From: Eucommia ulmoides
Taxonomy: Eukaryota > Streptophyta > Magnoliopsida > Garryales > Eucommiaceae
NCBI GenBank assembly: GCA_016647705.1
Contig: JAENRU010000492.1
Coordinates: forward strand, 279,001-343,000
Reading direction: 5' to 3'
DNA: 64,000 nt
Positions within the stretch are counted from its first letter, which is position 1; each line of letters opens with the position of its first letter. Positions 14,140 to 28,156 of this stretch are shown one piece after another. The translations under genes and the position numbers were made by a program. The notes under the pieces were generated by a model. That model saw only the letters and a program-made list of their open reading frames with translations. It did not search any database and was not told the origin of the DNA.

Positions 14140-17100
14140 CCATTTTTTTTTTTTGTTGAAACAACCATAGGCGTAAAACAACACTTTTTTGGTGGAAATG
14201 ACGTTCTATTCAAAATGCCAAAAAAGACGAAGTTCGACCAAATAATTCAACTGTGTCTGTTTTGGACCAAAAATATAACACGCTCGGGATGAAACGACCA
14301 TTTTGCATTGAAATGCCCCAACAATGCTCAGAAAGATAAAGTTCGACCAGATAATTCAACTGTGTCTACTTCGGACGAAAAACAACCCTTTTTTTGGGTG
14401 GAAAGGACTTTCTATCCAAAATGCCCAAAAAGACTAAGTTCGACCAAATAATTCAACTGTGTCCATTTAGGAAAAGAAATGTAACATGCTCAGGATGAAA
14501 CGACCCTTTTGGATTGAAACACCCCAAAAATGCTCAGAAAGACAAAGTTCGACCAGATAATTCAACTGTGTCTATTTCGGACGGAAGACAACACTTTTTT
14601 GGGTGGAAACGGCCTTCTTTGGAAATGCCCCCAAAATGCTCAGAAAGACCAAGTTTGACCCGAAAATTCAACTGTGTCCGTTTCAGACGCAAAGTACTAC
14701 TTGTTCGGTTGGAAACGGGCCTCCGTACAAAACGAACCCAAAATGCCCGAAAAGATAAAATAAGACCTGAAAATTGAACAGTGGTTGTTTCGGACGAAAA
14801 GTACCACTTTTTTTTTTGTTGTTTAAACAACCTCAGACATAAAACAACATTTTTTTGGGTGAAAATGACATTCTATTCAAAATGCCCAAAAAGACCACGT
14901 TCGACCATATAATTCAACTGTGTCTGTTTCGGACGAAAAATATGACATGATCAGGATGAAACGGCCCTCTGTGTAAAACGCCCCCAAAATATCCAAAAAG
15001 ACTACATAAGACCAGATAATTCAACTGTGTTTATTTCGGACGGAAGACAACACTTTTTTGGGTGGAAACGGCCTTCTTTAGAAATCCCCCAAAATGCTCG
15101 GAAAGACCAAGTTTGACCCGAAAATTCAACTGTGTCCATTTCGGACGCAAAGTACCAGTTGTTTGGTTGGAAACGGTGCTCCGTACAAAACGCACCCAAA
15201 ATGCCCGAAAAGACCAAATTTGACTTGAATATTGAGCAGTGGTTGTTTCGGACGAAAAGTACAACTTTTTTTTTTTTGTTGAAACAACCTCAGACATAAA
15301 ACAACACTTCTTTGGGTGGAAATGACGTTCCATTCAAAATGCCCAAAAAGACCAAGTTCGACCAAATAATTCAACTGTGTCCATTTCGGACCAAAAATAT
15401 AACATGCTCGGGATGAAATGACCCTTTTGGATTGAAACGCCCCAAAAATGCTTAGAAAGACAAAGTTCGACCAGATAATTCAACTATGTCTGCTTCAGAC
15501 GAAAAACAACACTTTTTTAGGTGGAAATGACGTTCTATTCAAAATGCCCAAACAGACCAAGTTCGACCAAATAATTCAACTGTGTCCGTTTCGGACGAAA
15601 AATATGACATGATCGGGATGAAACGGCCCTCTGTGTACACGCCCCCAAAATTACCAAAAAGACTAAATTCGACAAGATAATTCAATTGTGTCTGTTTCGG
15701 ACGGAAGACAACACTTTTTTGGGTGGAAACGGCCTTCTTTGGAAACGCCCCCAAAATGCTCAGAAAGACCAAGTTTGACTTGAAAATTCAACTATGTCCG
15801 TTTAGGACGCCAAGTACCACTTGTTGGGTTGGAAATGGGCCTCCATACAAAACGCACACAAAATGCCCGAAAAGACGAAATTTGACCTGAAAATTGAACA
15901 GTGGTTGTTTCGGACGAAAAGTACCACTTTTTTTTTTTTTTTTGTTGCTGAAACAACCTCAGACATAAAACAACACTTTTTTTGGTGGAAGTGACGTTTT
16001 ATTCAAAATGCCCAAAAAGACCAAGTTCGACCAAATAATTCAACTGTGTGTCCGTTTAGGACAAAAAATATGGCATGATCGGGATGAAACGACCCTTTTG
16101 GATTGAAACACCCCAAAAATGCTCATAAAGACAAAGTTCGACCAGATAATTCAATTGTGTGTGTTTCAGACGGACGACAACACTTTTTTGGGTGGAAACG
16201 GCCTTCTTTGGGTACGCCCCCAAAATGCTCAGAAACACCAAGTTTGACCCAAAAATTCAACTGTGTCCGTTTCTGACGCAAAGTACCACTTGTTTGGTTG
16301 GAAACGGGCCTCCGTACAAAACGCACCCAAAATGCCCAAAAAGACCAAATTTGACCTGAAAATTCAACAGTGGTTGTTTCGGACGATAAGTACCACTTTT
16401 TTCTTTTTTGTTAAAACAACCTCAGACATAAAACAACACTTTTATGGGTGGAACTGACGTTCTATTCAAAATGCCCAAAAAGACCAAGTTCGACCAAATA
16501 ATTCAACTGTGTCCGTTTCGGACGAAAAATATTACATGATCGGGATGAAACGGTCCTCCGTGTAAAACGCCCCCAAAATGTCCAAAAAGACTCAATTCGA
16601 CCTGATAATTCAACGGTGTCTATTTCGTACGGAAGACAACACCTTTTTGGGTGGAAACAGCCTTCTTTGGAAACGCCCCCAAAATGTTCAGAAAGACCAA
16701 GTTTGACCCGAAAATTCAACTCTGTCCGTTTAGGACGCAAAGTACCACTTGTTTGGTTGGAAATGGGCCTCCGTACACAACGCACACAAAATGCCCGAAA
16801 AGATGAAATTTTACATTAAAATTGAACAGTGGTTGTTTCGGACGATAAGTGCCACTTTTTTTTTTTTTTTGGTTGAAACAACCTCTGACATAAAACAACA
16901 TTTTTTTGGGTGGAAATGACGTTCTATTGAAAATGCCCAAACAGACTAAGTTCGATCAAATAATTCAACTGTGTTCGTTTCGGACCAAAAATGTAACATG
17001 CTGGGGATGAAACGACCCTTTTGGATTGAAACGCCCCAAAAATGCTTAGAAAGACAAAGTTCGACCAGATAATTCAACTGTGTCTGCTTCGGACGAAAAA

Positions 17101-20100
17101 CCACACTTTTTTTTTGGTGGAAAAGACGTTCTATCCAAAATGCCCAAAAAGACAAAGTTCGACCAAATAATTCAACTGTGTCCGTTTCGAACGAAAAATA
17201 TGACATATTCTGAATGAAATGGCCCTCTGCGTAAAACGCCCTCAAAATGCCCAAAAAGACTAAATTCGACCAGATAATTCAACTGTGTCTGTTTCGGACG
17301 AAAGACAACACTTTTTTGGGTGGAAACGGCTTTCTTCGGAAACGCCCCTAAATGCTCAAAAAGACCTAGTTTGACCCGAAAATTCAACTGTGTCAGTTTC
17401 GGATGCAAAGTACCCCTTGTTTGGTTGGAAACAAGCCTTTGCACAAACCGCCACCAAAATGCCCGAAAATACCAAGTTTGACCTGAAAATTGAACAGTGG
17501 TTGTTTCATACGAAAAGTACCGCTTTTTTTTTTTTTTTTTTTTGTGGAAACAACCTCAGACATAAAACATCACTTTTTCGGGTGGAAATGACGTTCCTTT
17601 CAAAATGCCCAGAAAGACCAAGTTCGACCAAATAAATCGACTGTGTCCGTTCAGGACAAAAAATATAACATGCTCGGGATGAAACGGCCCTCTTTGTAAA
17701 ATGCACCCAAAATGCCCACAAAGACTAAATTCGACAAGATAATTCAACTGTGTCTATTTCGGACGGAAGACAACACTTTTTTGGATGGAAACGGCCTTCT
17801 TTGGAAACGCCCTCAAAATGCTCAGAAAGACCAAGTTTGACCTGAAAATTCAACTATGTCCGTTTAGGATGCAAAGTACTACTTGTTTGGTTGGAAACGG
17901 GCCTCCGTACAAAACGCACACAAAATGCCCAAAAAGATGAAAGTTGACTTGAAAATTTAACAGTGGTTGTTTCGGACGAAAAGTACCACTTTTTTTTTTT
18001 TTTTTTGTTATTGAAACAACCTCAGATATAAAACAACACTTTGTTAGGTAGAAGTGACGTTTTATTCAAAATGCTCAAAAAGACCAAGTTCCACCAAATA
18101 ATTCAACTGTGTCCATTGCGGACGAAAAATATGACATATTCTGGATGAAATGGCCCTCTGCGTAAAACACCCCCAAATTGCCCAAAAAGACTAAATTCGA
18201 CCAGATACATCAACTGTGTCTGTTTCGGACGAAAGACAACACTTTTTTGGGTGGAAACGGCCTTCTTTGGAAATGCGCCGTAAATGCTCAGAAAGACCAA
18301 GTTTGACCAAAAAATTCAACTGTGTCTGTTTCGGACGCAAAGTACCCCTTGTTTGGTTGGAAACAGGCCTTTGCACAAACCGCCACCAAAATGCCCGAAA
18401 AGACCAAATTTTATCTGAATATTGAGCAGTGGTTGTTTCGGACGAAAAGTACCACTTTTTTTTTCTTGAAACAACCTCAGACATAAAACAACACTTTTTT
18501 GGGTGGAAATGACGTCCTATTCAAAATACCCAAAAAGACCAAGTTCGACCAAATAATTCAACTATGCCCGTTTCGGACGAAAAATATGACATGATCGGGA
18601 TGAAACGGCCCTCTGTGTAAAACGCCCCCAAAATACCCAAAAAGACTAAATTCGACCAGATAATTCAACTGTATCTATTTCGGACGGAAGACAACACTTT
18701 TTTGGGTGGAAACGGCCTTCTTTGGAAACGCCCCCAAAATGCTCTGAAAGACCAAGTTTGACCCAAAAATTCAACTGTGTCCGTTTCGGACGCAATGTAC
18801 CGCTTGTTTCGTTGGAAACGGGCCTCCGAACAAAATGCACCCAAAATGACCAAAAAGCCCAAATTTGACCTGAAAATTGAAAAGTGGTTGTTTCGGACGA
18901 AAAGTACCACTTTTTTTTTTTTTTTGGAAACAACCTCAGACATAAAACAACACTTTTTTGGGTGGAAATGACGTTCTATTCAAAATGCCCAAAAAGACCG
19001 AGTTCGACCAAATAATTCAACTGTGTCCGTTTCGAACGAAAAACAACACTTTTTTTGGGTGCAAAGGAAGTTCTATCCAAAATGCCCAAAAAGATAGTTC
19101 GACCAAATAATTCAAATGTGTCCGTTTTGGATTAAAAATAAGACATGTTCGGGATGAAATGGCCCTCTGTGTAAAACGCCTCCAAAATGCCCAAAAAGCT
19201 AAATTCGACTGTGTCTATTTCAAATGGAAGACAACACTTTTTTGGGTGGAAACGGCATTCTTTCGAAACGCCCCCAAAATGCTTAGAAAGACCAAGTTTG
19301 ACTAAAAAATTCAACTGTGCCCGTTTCGGACGCAAAGTACTACTTGTTTGGTTGGAAACGGGCCTCCGTACAAAACGCACCGAAATGCTCGAAAAGACCA
19401 AATTTGACCTGAATATTGAACAGTGGTTGTTTCGAACGAAAAGTACCACTCTTTTTTTTTTTGTTGTTGTTGAAACAACCTCAGGCATAAAACAACAGTT
19501 TTTTGGGTGGAAATGACGTTCTAGTCAAAATGCCCAAAAAGACTAAGTTCGACCAAATAATTCAACTGTGTCCTTTTCGAACGAAAAATATGGCATTATC
19601 GAGATGAAATGGCCCTCTTTGTAAAATGCACCCAAAATGCCCAAAAAGACTAAATTCGACCAGATAATTCAACTGTGTCTATTTCGGACGGAAGACAACA
19701 CTTTTTTGGGTGGAAACGCCCTTCTTTGGAAACGCCCCCAAAATGCTCAGAAAGACCAAGATCGACCCGAAAATTCAATTATGTCCGTTTAGGAGGCAAA
19801 GTACCACTTGTTTGGTTGGAAACGAGCCTCCGTACAAAACGCACCTAAAACGCCCGAAAAGACCAAATTTGACCTGAAAATTGAACAGTGGTTGTTTCGG
19901 ACGAAAAGTGTCACTTTTGTTTTTGTTGTTGAAACAACCTCAGACATAAAACACACTTTTTTAGGTGGATGTGACGTTTTATTCAAAATGCCCAAAAAGA
20001 CCAAGTTCGACCAAATAATTCAACTATGTCCGTTTAGGACAAAAAATATAACATGCTCGGGATGAAACGGCCCTCTGTGTAAAACGCCCCCAAAATGCCC

Positions 20101-23100
20101 AAAAAGAATAAAGTCGACCAGATAATTCAACTGTGTCTATTTCTGACGGAAGACAAAACTTTTTTGGGTGGAAACGGCCTTCTTTGGAAGCGCCTCCAGA
20201 ATGCTCAGAAAGACCAAGTTTGACCCGAAAATTCAACTATGTCCGTTTAGGATGCAAAGTACAACTTGTTTGGTTGGAAACGGGCCTTCGTACAAAATGC
20301 ACACAAAATGCCCGAAAAAAAGAAATTTGACCTGAAAATTGAACAGTGGTTGCGTTGGGCGAAAAGTACCACTTTTATTTTTGTTGTTGAAACAACCTCA
20401 GACATAAAACAACACTTTTTTAGGTGGAAGTGACGTTTTATTCAAATTGCCCAAAAAGACTAAGTTCGACCAAATAATTCAACTGTGCCCGTTTAAGACA
20501 AAAAATATAACATGCTAGGATGAAACGACCCTTTTAAATTGAAACAACACAAAAATGCTCATAAAAACAAAGTTCAACCAGATAATTCAACGATGTCTAT
20601 TTCGGACGGAAGAAAATACTTTTTTGGGTGGAAACGGCCTTCTTTGGAAATGCCCCCAAAATGCTATGAAAGACCCAAGTTTGACCCGAAAATTGAACTG
20701 TGTCCATTTTGGATGCAAAGTACCACTTCTTTGGCTGGAAACGGGCCTCGGTACAGTACGCATCCAAAATACCCGAAAAGACCAAACTTGACCTGAAAAT
20801 TGAAGAGTGGTTGTTTCGGACGAAAAGTACCATTTTTTTTTTTGTTGAAACAACCTCAGACATAAAACAACATTTTTTGGGTGGAAATGACGTTCTATTC
20901 AAAATGCCCAAAAAGACTAAGTTTGACCATAAAATTCAACTGTGTCCGTTTCGGACGAAAAATATGACATGATCGGGATGAAACGACCCTCGGTGTAAAA
21001 CGCCCCCAAAATACCCAAAAAAACTAAATTCGACCAGATAATTCAACTGTGTCTATTTCGGACGGAAGACAATACTTTTTTGGGTGGAAACGACCTTCTT
21101 TGGAAACGACCCCAAAATGCTCAGAAAGACCAAGTTTGACGCGAAAATTCAACTGTGTCCATTTCGGACGCAAAGTACCACTTGTTTGGTTGGAAACGGG
21201 CCTCCGTACAAAACGCACCCAAAACGCCCAAAAAGACCAAATTTGACCTGAAAATTCAACAGTGGTTGTTTCGTACGATAAGTACCACTTTTTTCTTTTT
21301 TGTTAAAACAACCTCAGACATAAAACAACACTTTTATGGGTGGAACTGATGTTGTATTCAAAATGCCCAAAAAGACCAAGTTCGACCAAATAATTCAACT
21401 GTGTCCGTTTCGGACGAAAAATATTACATGATCGGGATGAAACGGTCCTCTGTGTAAAACGCCCCCAAAATGCCCAAAAAGACTAAATTCGACCTGATAA
21501 TTCAACAGTGTCTATTTCGTACGGAAGACAACACCTTTTTGGGTGGAAACGGCCTTCTTTGGAAACGCCCCCAAAATGTTCAGAAAGACCAAGTTTGACC
21601 CGAAAATTCAACTCTGTCCGTTTAGGACGCAAAGTACCACTTGTTTGGTTGGAAATGGGCCTCCGTACAAAACGCACACAAAATGCCCGAAAAGATGAAA
21701 TTTTACATTAAAATTGAACAGTGGTTGTTTCGGACGATAAGTGCCACTTTTTTTTTTTTTTTTTGTTGAAACAACCTCAGACATAAAACAACATTTTTTT
21801 GGGTGGAAATGACGTTCTATTGAAAATGCCCAAACAGACCAAGTTCGACCAAATAATTCAACTGTGTCCGTTTCGGACCAAAAATGTAACATGCTCGGGA
21901 TGAAACGACCCTTTTGGATTGAAACGTCCCAAAAATGCTTAGAAAGACAAAGTTCGACCAGATAATTCAACTGTGTCTGCTTCGGACGAAAAACTACACT
22001 TTTTTTAGGTGGAAAAGACGTTCTATCCAAAATGCCAAAAAAGACAAAGTTCGACCAAATAATTCAACTGTGTCCGTTTCGGACGAAAAATATGACATAT
22101 TCTGGATGAAATGGCCCTCTACATAAAACGCCCTCAAAATGCCCAAAAAGACTAAATTCGACCAGATAATTCAACTGTGTCTATTTCGGACGGAAGACAA
22201 CACTTTTTTGGATGGAAACAGCCTTCTTTGGAAACGCCCTAAAAATGCTCAGAAAGACCAAGTTTGACCTGAAAATTCAACTATGTCCGTTTAGGACGCA
22301 AAGTACTACTTGTTTGGTTGGAAACGGGCCTCCGTACAAAACGCACACAAAATGCCCAAAAAGATGAAAGTTGACTTGAAAATTTAACAGTGGTTGTTTC
22401 GGACGAAAAGTACCACTTTTTTTTTTTGTTATTGAAACAACCTCAGACATAAAGCAACACTTTGTTAGGTAGATGGGACGTTTTATTCAAAATGCCTAAA
22501 TAGACCAAGTTCGACCAAATAATTCAACTGTGTCCGTTTCGGACCAAAAATATAACATGCTCGGGATGAAACGACCCTTTTGGATTGAAACGCCCCAAAA
22601 ATGCTTGGAAAGACAAAGTACGACCAGATAATTCAACTATGTCTGCTTCGGACGAAAAACAACACTTTTTTAGGTGGAAATGACGTTCTATCTAAAATGC
22701 CCAAAAAGACAAAGTTCGACCAAATAATTCAACTGTGTCCGTTGCGGATGAAAAATATGACATATTCTGGATGAAATGGCCCTTTGCGTACAATGCCCCC
22801 AAAATGCCCAAAAAGACTAAATTCGACCAGATACATCATCTGTGTCTGTTTTGGACGAAAGACAACACTTTTTTGGGTGGAAACGGCCTTCTTTGGAAAT
22901 GCCCCCTAAATGCTCAGAAAGACCAAGTTTGACCAGAAAATTCAACTGTGTCAGTTTCGGACGCAAAGTACCACTTGTTTGGTTGGAAACAGGCCTTTGC
23001 ACAAACCGCCACCAAAATGCCCGAAAAGACCAAATTTGACCTGAAAATTCAACAGTGGTTGTTTCGGACGATAAGTACCACTTTTTTCTTTTTTGTTAAA

Positions 23101-24000
23101 ACAACCTCAACATAAAACAACACTTTTGTGGGTGGAACTGACGTTCTATTCAAAATGCCCAAAAAGACCAAGTTCGACCAAATAATTCAACTATGTCCGT
23201 TTAGGACAAAAAATATAACATGCTCGGGATGAAACGACCCTTTTGGATTGAAAAACCCCAAAAATACTCATAAAGACAAAGTTCGACCAGATAATTCAAC
23301 TGTGTCTATTTCGGACGGAAGATAACACTTTTTTGGGTGGAAACGGCCTTCTTTGGAAACGCCCCAAAAATGCTCAGAAAGACCAAGTTTGACCCGAAAA
23401 TTCAACTGTGTCCGTTTCGGACGCAAAGTACCACTTGTTTGGTTGGAAACGGGCCTCCGTACAAAACGCACCCAAAACGCCCAAAAAGACCAAATTTGAC
23501 CTGAAAATTCAACAGTGGTTGTTTCGGACGATAAGTACCACTTTTTTCTTTTTTGTTAAAACAACCTCAACATAAAACAACACTTTTTTGGGTGGAACTG
23601 ACGTTCTATTCAAAATGCCCAAAAAGACCAAGTTCGACCAAATAATTCAACTATGTCCGTTTCGGACGAAAAATATGACATGATCGGGATGAAACGGTCC
23701 TCTGTGTAAAACGCCCCCAAAATACCCAAAAAGACTAAATTCGACCAGATAATTCAACTGTGTCTATTTCGGACGGAAGACAACACATTTTTTGGGTGGA
23801 AACGGCCTTCTTTGGAAACGCCCCCAAAATGCTCAGAAAGACCAAGTTTGACCTGAAAATTTAACTATGTCTGTTTAGGACGCCAAGTACCACTTGTTGG
23901 GTTGGAAACGGGCCTCCGTACAAAACGCACACAAAATGCCCGAAAAGACGAAATTTGACCTGAAAATTGAACAGTGGTTGTTTCGGACGAAAAGTACCAC
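14140..24000 (+). repeat. HOR block 3: mixed units with two module copies
   Basis: T tracts start near 14809, 15266, 15928, 16398, 16856, 17523, 17990, 18453, 18911, 19450, 19916, 20374, 20829, 21289, 21748, 22417, 23082, 23542 and 24001. Six-monomer intervals end at 14809, 15928, 17523, 22417 and 23082. The interval 18911-19450 is a five-monomer unit of 539 bp with a small deletion near 19200. The 1.6-kb module occupies about 16.4-18.0 kb, and a shortened copy lies at about 21.3-22.5 kb. Confidence 0.85.
18807..18823 (+). other. CENP-B-box-like 17-mer in a C monomer
   Basis: The same 17-mer as at 3509, with the complete core. It sits in a duplicated block that also carries GACGCAATGTACC upstream, so it shares descent with the copies at 3509 and 36957 and did not arise independently. 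Confidence 0.5.
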
Positions 24001-27000
24001 TTTTTTTTTTTGTTGTTGCTGAAACAACCTCAGACATAAAACAACACTTTTTTTGGTGGAAGTGACGTTTTATTCAAAATGCCCAAGAAGACCAAGTTCG
24101 ACCAAATAATTCAACTGTGTGTCCGTTTAGGACAAAAAATATGACATGATCGGGATGAAACGACCCTTTTGGATTGAAACACCCCAAAAATGCTCATAAA
24201 GACAAAGTTCGACCAGATAATTCAATTGTGTGTGTTTCAGACGGACGACAACACTTTTTTGGGTGGAAACGGCCTTCTTTGGGTACGCCCCCAAAATGCT
24301 TAGAAACACCAAGTTTGACCCAAAATTTCAACTGTGTCCGTTTCTGATGCAAAGTACCACTTGTTTGGTTGGAAACGGGCCTCCGTACAAAACGCACCCA
24401 AAATGCCCAAAAAGACCAAATTTGACCTGAAAATTCAACAGTGGTTGTTTCGGACGATAAGTACCACTTTTTTCTTTTTTGTTAAAACAACCTCAGACAT
24501 AAAACAACACTTTTATGGGTGGAACTGACGTTCTATTCAAAATGCCCAAAAAGACCAAGTTCGACCAAATAATTCAACTGTGTCCGTTTCGGACGAAAAA
24601 TATTACATGATCGGGATGAAACGGTCCTCTGTGTAAAACGCCCCCAAAATGCCCAAAAAGACTAAATTCGACCTGATAATTCAACGGTGTCTATTTCGTA
24701 CGGAAGACAACACCTTTTTGGGTGGAAACGGCCTTCTTTGGAAACGCCCCCAAAATGTTCAGAAAGACCAAGTTTGACCCGAAAATTCAACTCTGTCCGT
24801 TTAGGATGCAAAGTACCACTTGTTTGGTTGGAAATGGGCCTCCGCACAAAACGCACACAAAATGCCCGAAAAGATGAAATTTGACATGAAAATTGAACAG
24901 TGGTTGTTTCGGACGATGAGTGCCACTTTTTTTTTTTTTTGTTGAAACAACCTCTGACATAAAACAAAATTTTTTTGGGTGGAAATGACGTTCTATTGAA
25001 AATGCCCAAATAGACTAAGTTCGACCAAATAATTCAACTGTGTCCGTTTCGGACCAAAAATGTAACATGCTCGGGATGAAACGACCCTTTTGGATTAAAA
25101 CGCCCCAAAAATGCTTAGAAAGACAAAGTTCGACCAGATAATTCAACTGTGTCTGCTTCGGACAAAAAACCACACTTTTTTTAGGTGGAAAAGACGTTCT
25201 ATCCAAAATGCCCAAAAAGACAAAGTTCGACCAAATAATTCAACTGTGTCCGTTTCGGACGAAAAATATGACATATTCTGGATAAAATGGCCCTCTGCGT
25301 GAAACGCCCTCAAAATGCCCAAAAAGACTAAATTCGACCAGATAATTCAACTGTGTCTGTTTCGGACGAAAGACAACACTTTTTTGGGTAGAAACGGCCT
25401 TACTTGGAAACGCCCCCTAAATGCTCAGAAAGACCAAGTTTGACCCGAAAATTCAACTGTATCAGTTTTGGACGCAAAGTACCCCTTGTTTGGTTGGAAA
25501 CAAGCCTTTGCACAAACCGCCACCAAAATGCCCGAAAATACCAAGTTTGACCTGAAAATTGAACAGTGGTTGTTTCAGACGAAAAGTACCGCTTTTTTTT
25601 TTTTTTTTTTTTTTTTTTTTTGTGGAAACAACCTCAGACATAAAACATCACTTTGTTAGGTAGAAGTGACGTTCCTTTCAAAATGCCCAAAAAGTCCAAG
25701 TTCGACCAAATAAATCAACTGTGTCCGTTCAGGACAAAAAATATAACATGCTCGGGATGAAACGGCCCTCTTTGTAAAATGCACCCAAAATGCCCATAAA
25801 GACTAAATTCGACAAGATAATTCAACTGTGTCTTTTTCGGACGGAAGACAACACTTTTTTGGATGGAAACGGCCTTCTTTGGAAACGCCCCCAAAATGCT
25901 CAGAAAGACCAAGTTTGGCCTGAAAATTCAACTATGTCCGTTTAGGACGTAAAGTACCACTTGTTTGGTTGGAAACGGGCCTCCGTACAAAACGCACACA
26001 AAATGCCCGAAAAGACCAAATTTGACTTGAAAATTGAACAGTGGTTGTTTCGGACGAAAAGTTCCACTTTTTTTGGTTTTTTTTTTTTGTTGAAACAACC
26101 TCAGACATAAAACAACATTTTTTTGGGTGGAAATGACGTTCTATTCAAAATGCCCAAACAGACCAAGTTCGACCAAATAATTCAACTTTGTCTGTTTCGG
26201 ATGAAAAATATGACATGATCAGGATGAAACGGCCCTCTGTGTAACACGCCCCCAAAATTACCAAAAAGCCTAAATTCGACAAGATAATTCAATTGTGTTT
26301 GTTTCGGACGGAAGACAATACTTTTTTGGGTGGAAACGGCCTTCTTTGGAAACGCCCCCAAAATGCTCAGAAAGACCAAGTTTGACCTGAAAATTCAACT
26401 ATGTCCGTTTAGGACGCCAAGTACCACTTGTTGGGTTGGAAACGGGCCTCCGTACAAAACGCACACAAAATGCCCGAAAAGACGAAATTTGACTTGAAAA
26501 TTGAACAGTGGTTGTTTCGGACGAAAAGTACCACTTTTTTTTTTTTTTTGTTGCTGAAACAACCTCAGACATAAAACAACACTTTTTTTGGTGGAAGTGA
26601 CGTTTTATTCAAAATGCCCAAAAAGACCAAGTTTGACCAAATAATTCAACTGTGTGTCCGTTTAGGACAAAAAATATGACATGATCGGGATGAAACGACC
26701 CTTTTGGATTGAAACACCCCAAAAATGCTCATAAAGACAAAGTTCGACCAGATAATTCAATTGTGTGTGTTTCAGATGGACGACAACACTTTTTTGGGTG
26801 GAAACGGCCTTCTTTGGGTACGCCCCCAAAATGCTTAGAAACACCAAGTTTGACCCAAAAATTCAACTGTGTCCGTTTCTGACGCAAAGTACCACTTGTT
26901 TGGTTGGAAACGGGCCTCCGTACAAAACGCACCCAAAATGCCCAAAAAGACCAAATTTGACCTGAAAATTCAACAGTGGTTGTTTCGGACGATAAGTACC

Positions 27001-28124
27001 ACTTTTTTCTTTTTTGTTAAAACAACCACAGACATAAAACAACACTTTTATGGGTGGAACTGACGTTCTATTCAAAATGCCAAAAAAGACCAAGTTCGAC
27101 CAAATAATTCAACTGTGTCCGTTTCGGACGAAAAATATTACATGATCGGGATGAAACGGTCCTCTATGTAAAACGCCCCCAAAATGCCCAAAAAGACTAA
27201 ATTCGACCTGATAATTCAACGGTGTCTATTTCGTACGGAAGACAACACCTTTTTGGTTGGAAACGACCTTCTTTGGAAACGCCCCCAAAATGTTCAGAAA
27301 GACCAAGTTTGACCCGAAAATTCAACTCTGTCCGTTTAGGATGCAAAGTACCACTTGTTTGGTTGGAAATGGGCCTCCGTACAAAACGCACACAAAATGC
27401 CCGAAAAGATGAAATTTGACCTGAAAATTGAACAGTGGTTGTTTCGGACGATGAGTGCCACTTTTTTTTTTTTTTTTGAAACAACCTCAGACATAAAACA
27501 ACATTTTTTTGGGTGGAAATGACGTTCTATTGAAAATGCCCAAACAGACCAAGTTCGACCAAATAATTCAACTGTGTCCGTTTCGGACCAAAAATGTAAC
27601 ATGCTCAGGATGAAACGACCCTTTTGGATTGAAACGCCCCAAAAATGCTTAGAAAGACAAAGTTCGACCAGATAATTCAACTGTGTCTGCTTCGGACGAA
27701 AAACCACACTTTTTTTAGGTGGAAAAGACGTTCTATCCAAAATGCCCAAAAAGACAAAGTTCGACCAAATAATTCAACTGTGTCCGTTTCGGACGAAAAA
27801 TATGACATATTCTGGATGAAATGGCCCTCTGCGTAAAACGCACTCAAAATGCCCAAAAAGACTAAATTCGACCAGATAATTCAACTGTGTCTGTTTCGGA
27901 CGAAAGACAACACTTTTTTGGGTGGAAACGGCCTTCTTTGGAAACGCCCCCTAAATGCTCAGAAAGACCTAGTTTGACCCGAAAATTCAACTGTGTCAGT
28001 TTCGGACGCAAAGTACCCCTTGTTTGGTTGGAAACAAGACTTTGCACAAACCGCCCCCAAAATGCCCGAAAATACCAAGTTTGACCTGAAAATTGAACAG
28101 TGGTTGTTTCAGACGAAAAGTACC

Positions 28125-28156
<32 letters not shown>

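Larger units (their letters stand above)
2700..14140 (+). repeat. HOR block 2: domain of almost only 4-monomer units
   Basis: T tracts start near 2692, 3149, 3611, 3894, 4365, 4827, 5392, 5868, 6442, 6907, 7366, 7820, 8287, 9069, 9528, 9998, 10449, 10914, 11378, 11832, 12296, 12757, 13220, 13678 and 14142. Nearly all intervals are 450-480 bp. Exceptions are 283 bp (deletion at 3807), two five-monomer units of 565 and 574 bp that contain an extra A monomer with a D-type tail, and 782 bp (fusion at 8716). A-headed and E-headed units are interspersed. The E-headed ones carry GTGTGTCCGTTTAGGACAAA and GCTCATAAAGACAAAG (or TTATAAAG). Confidence 0.85.
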
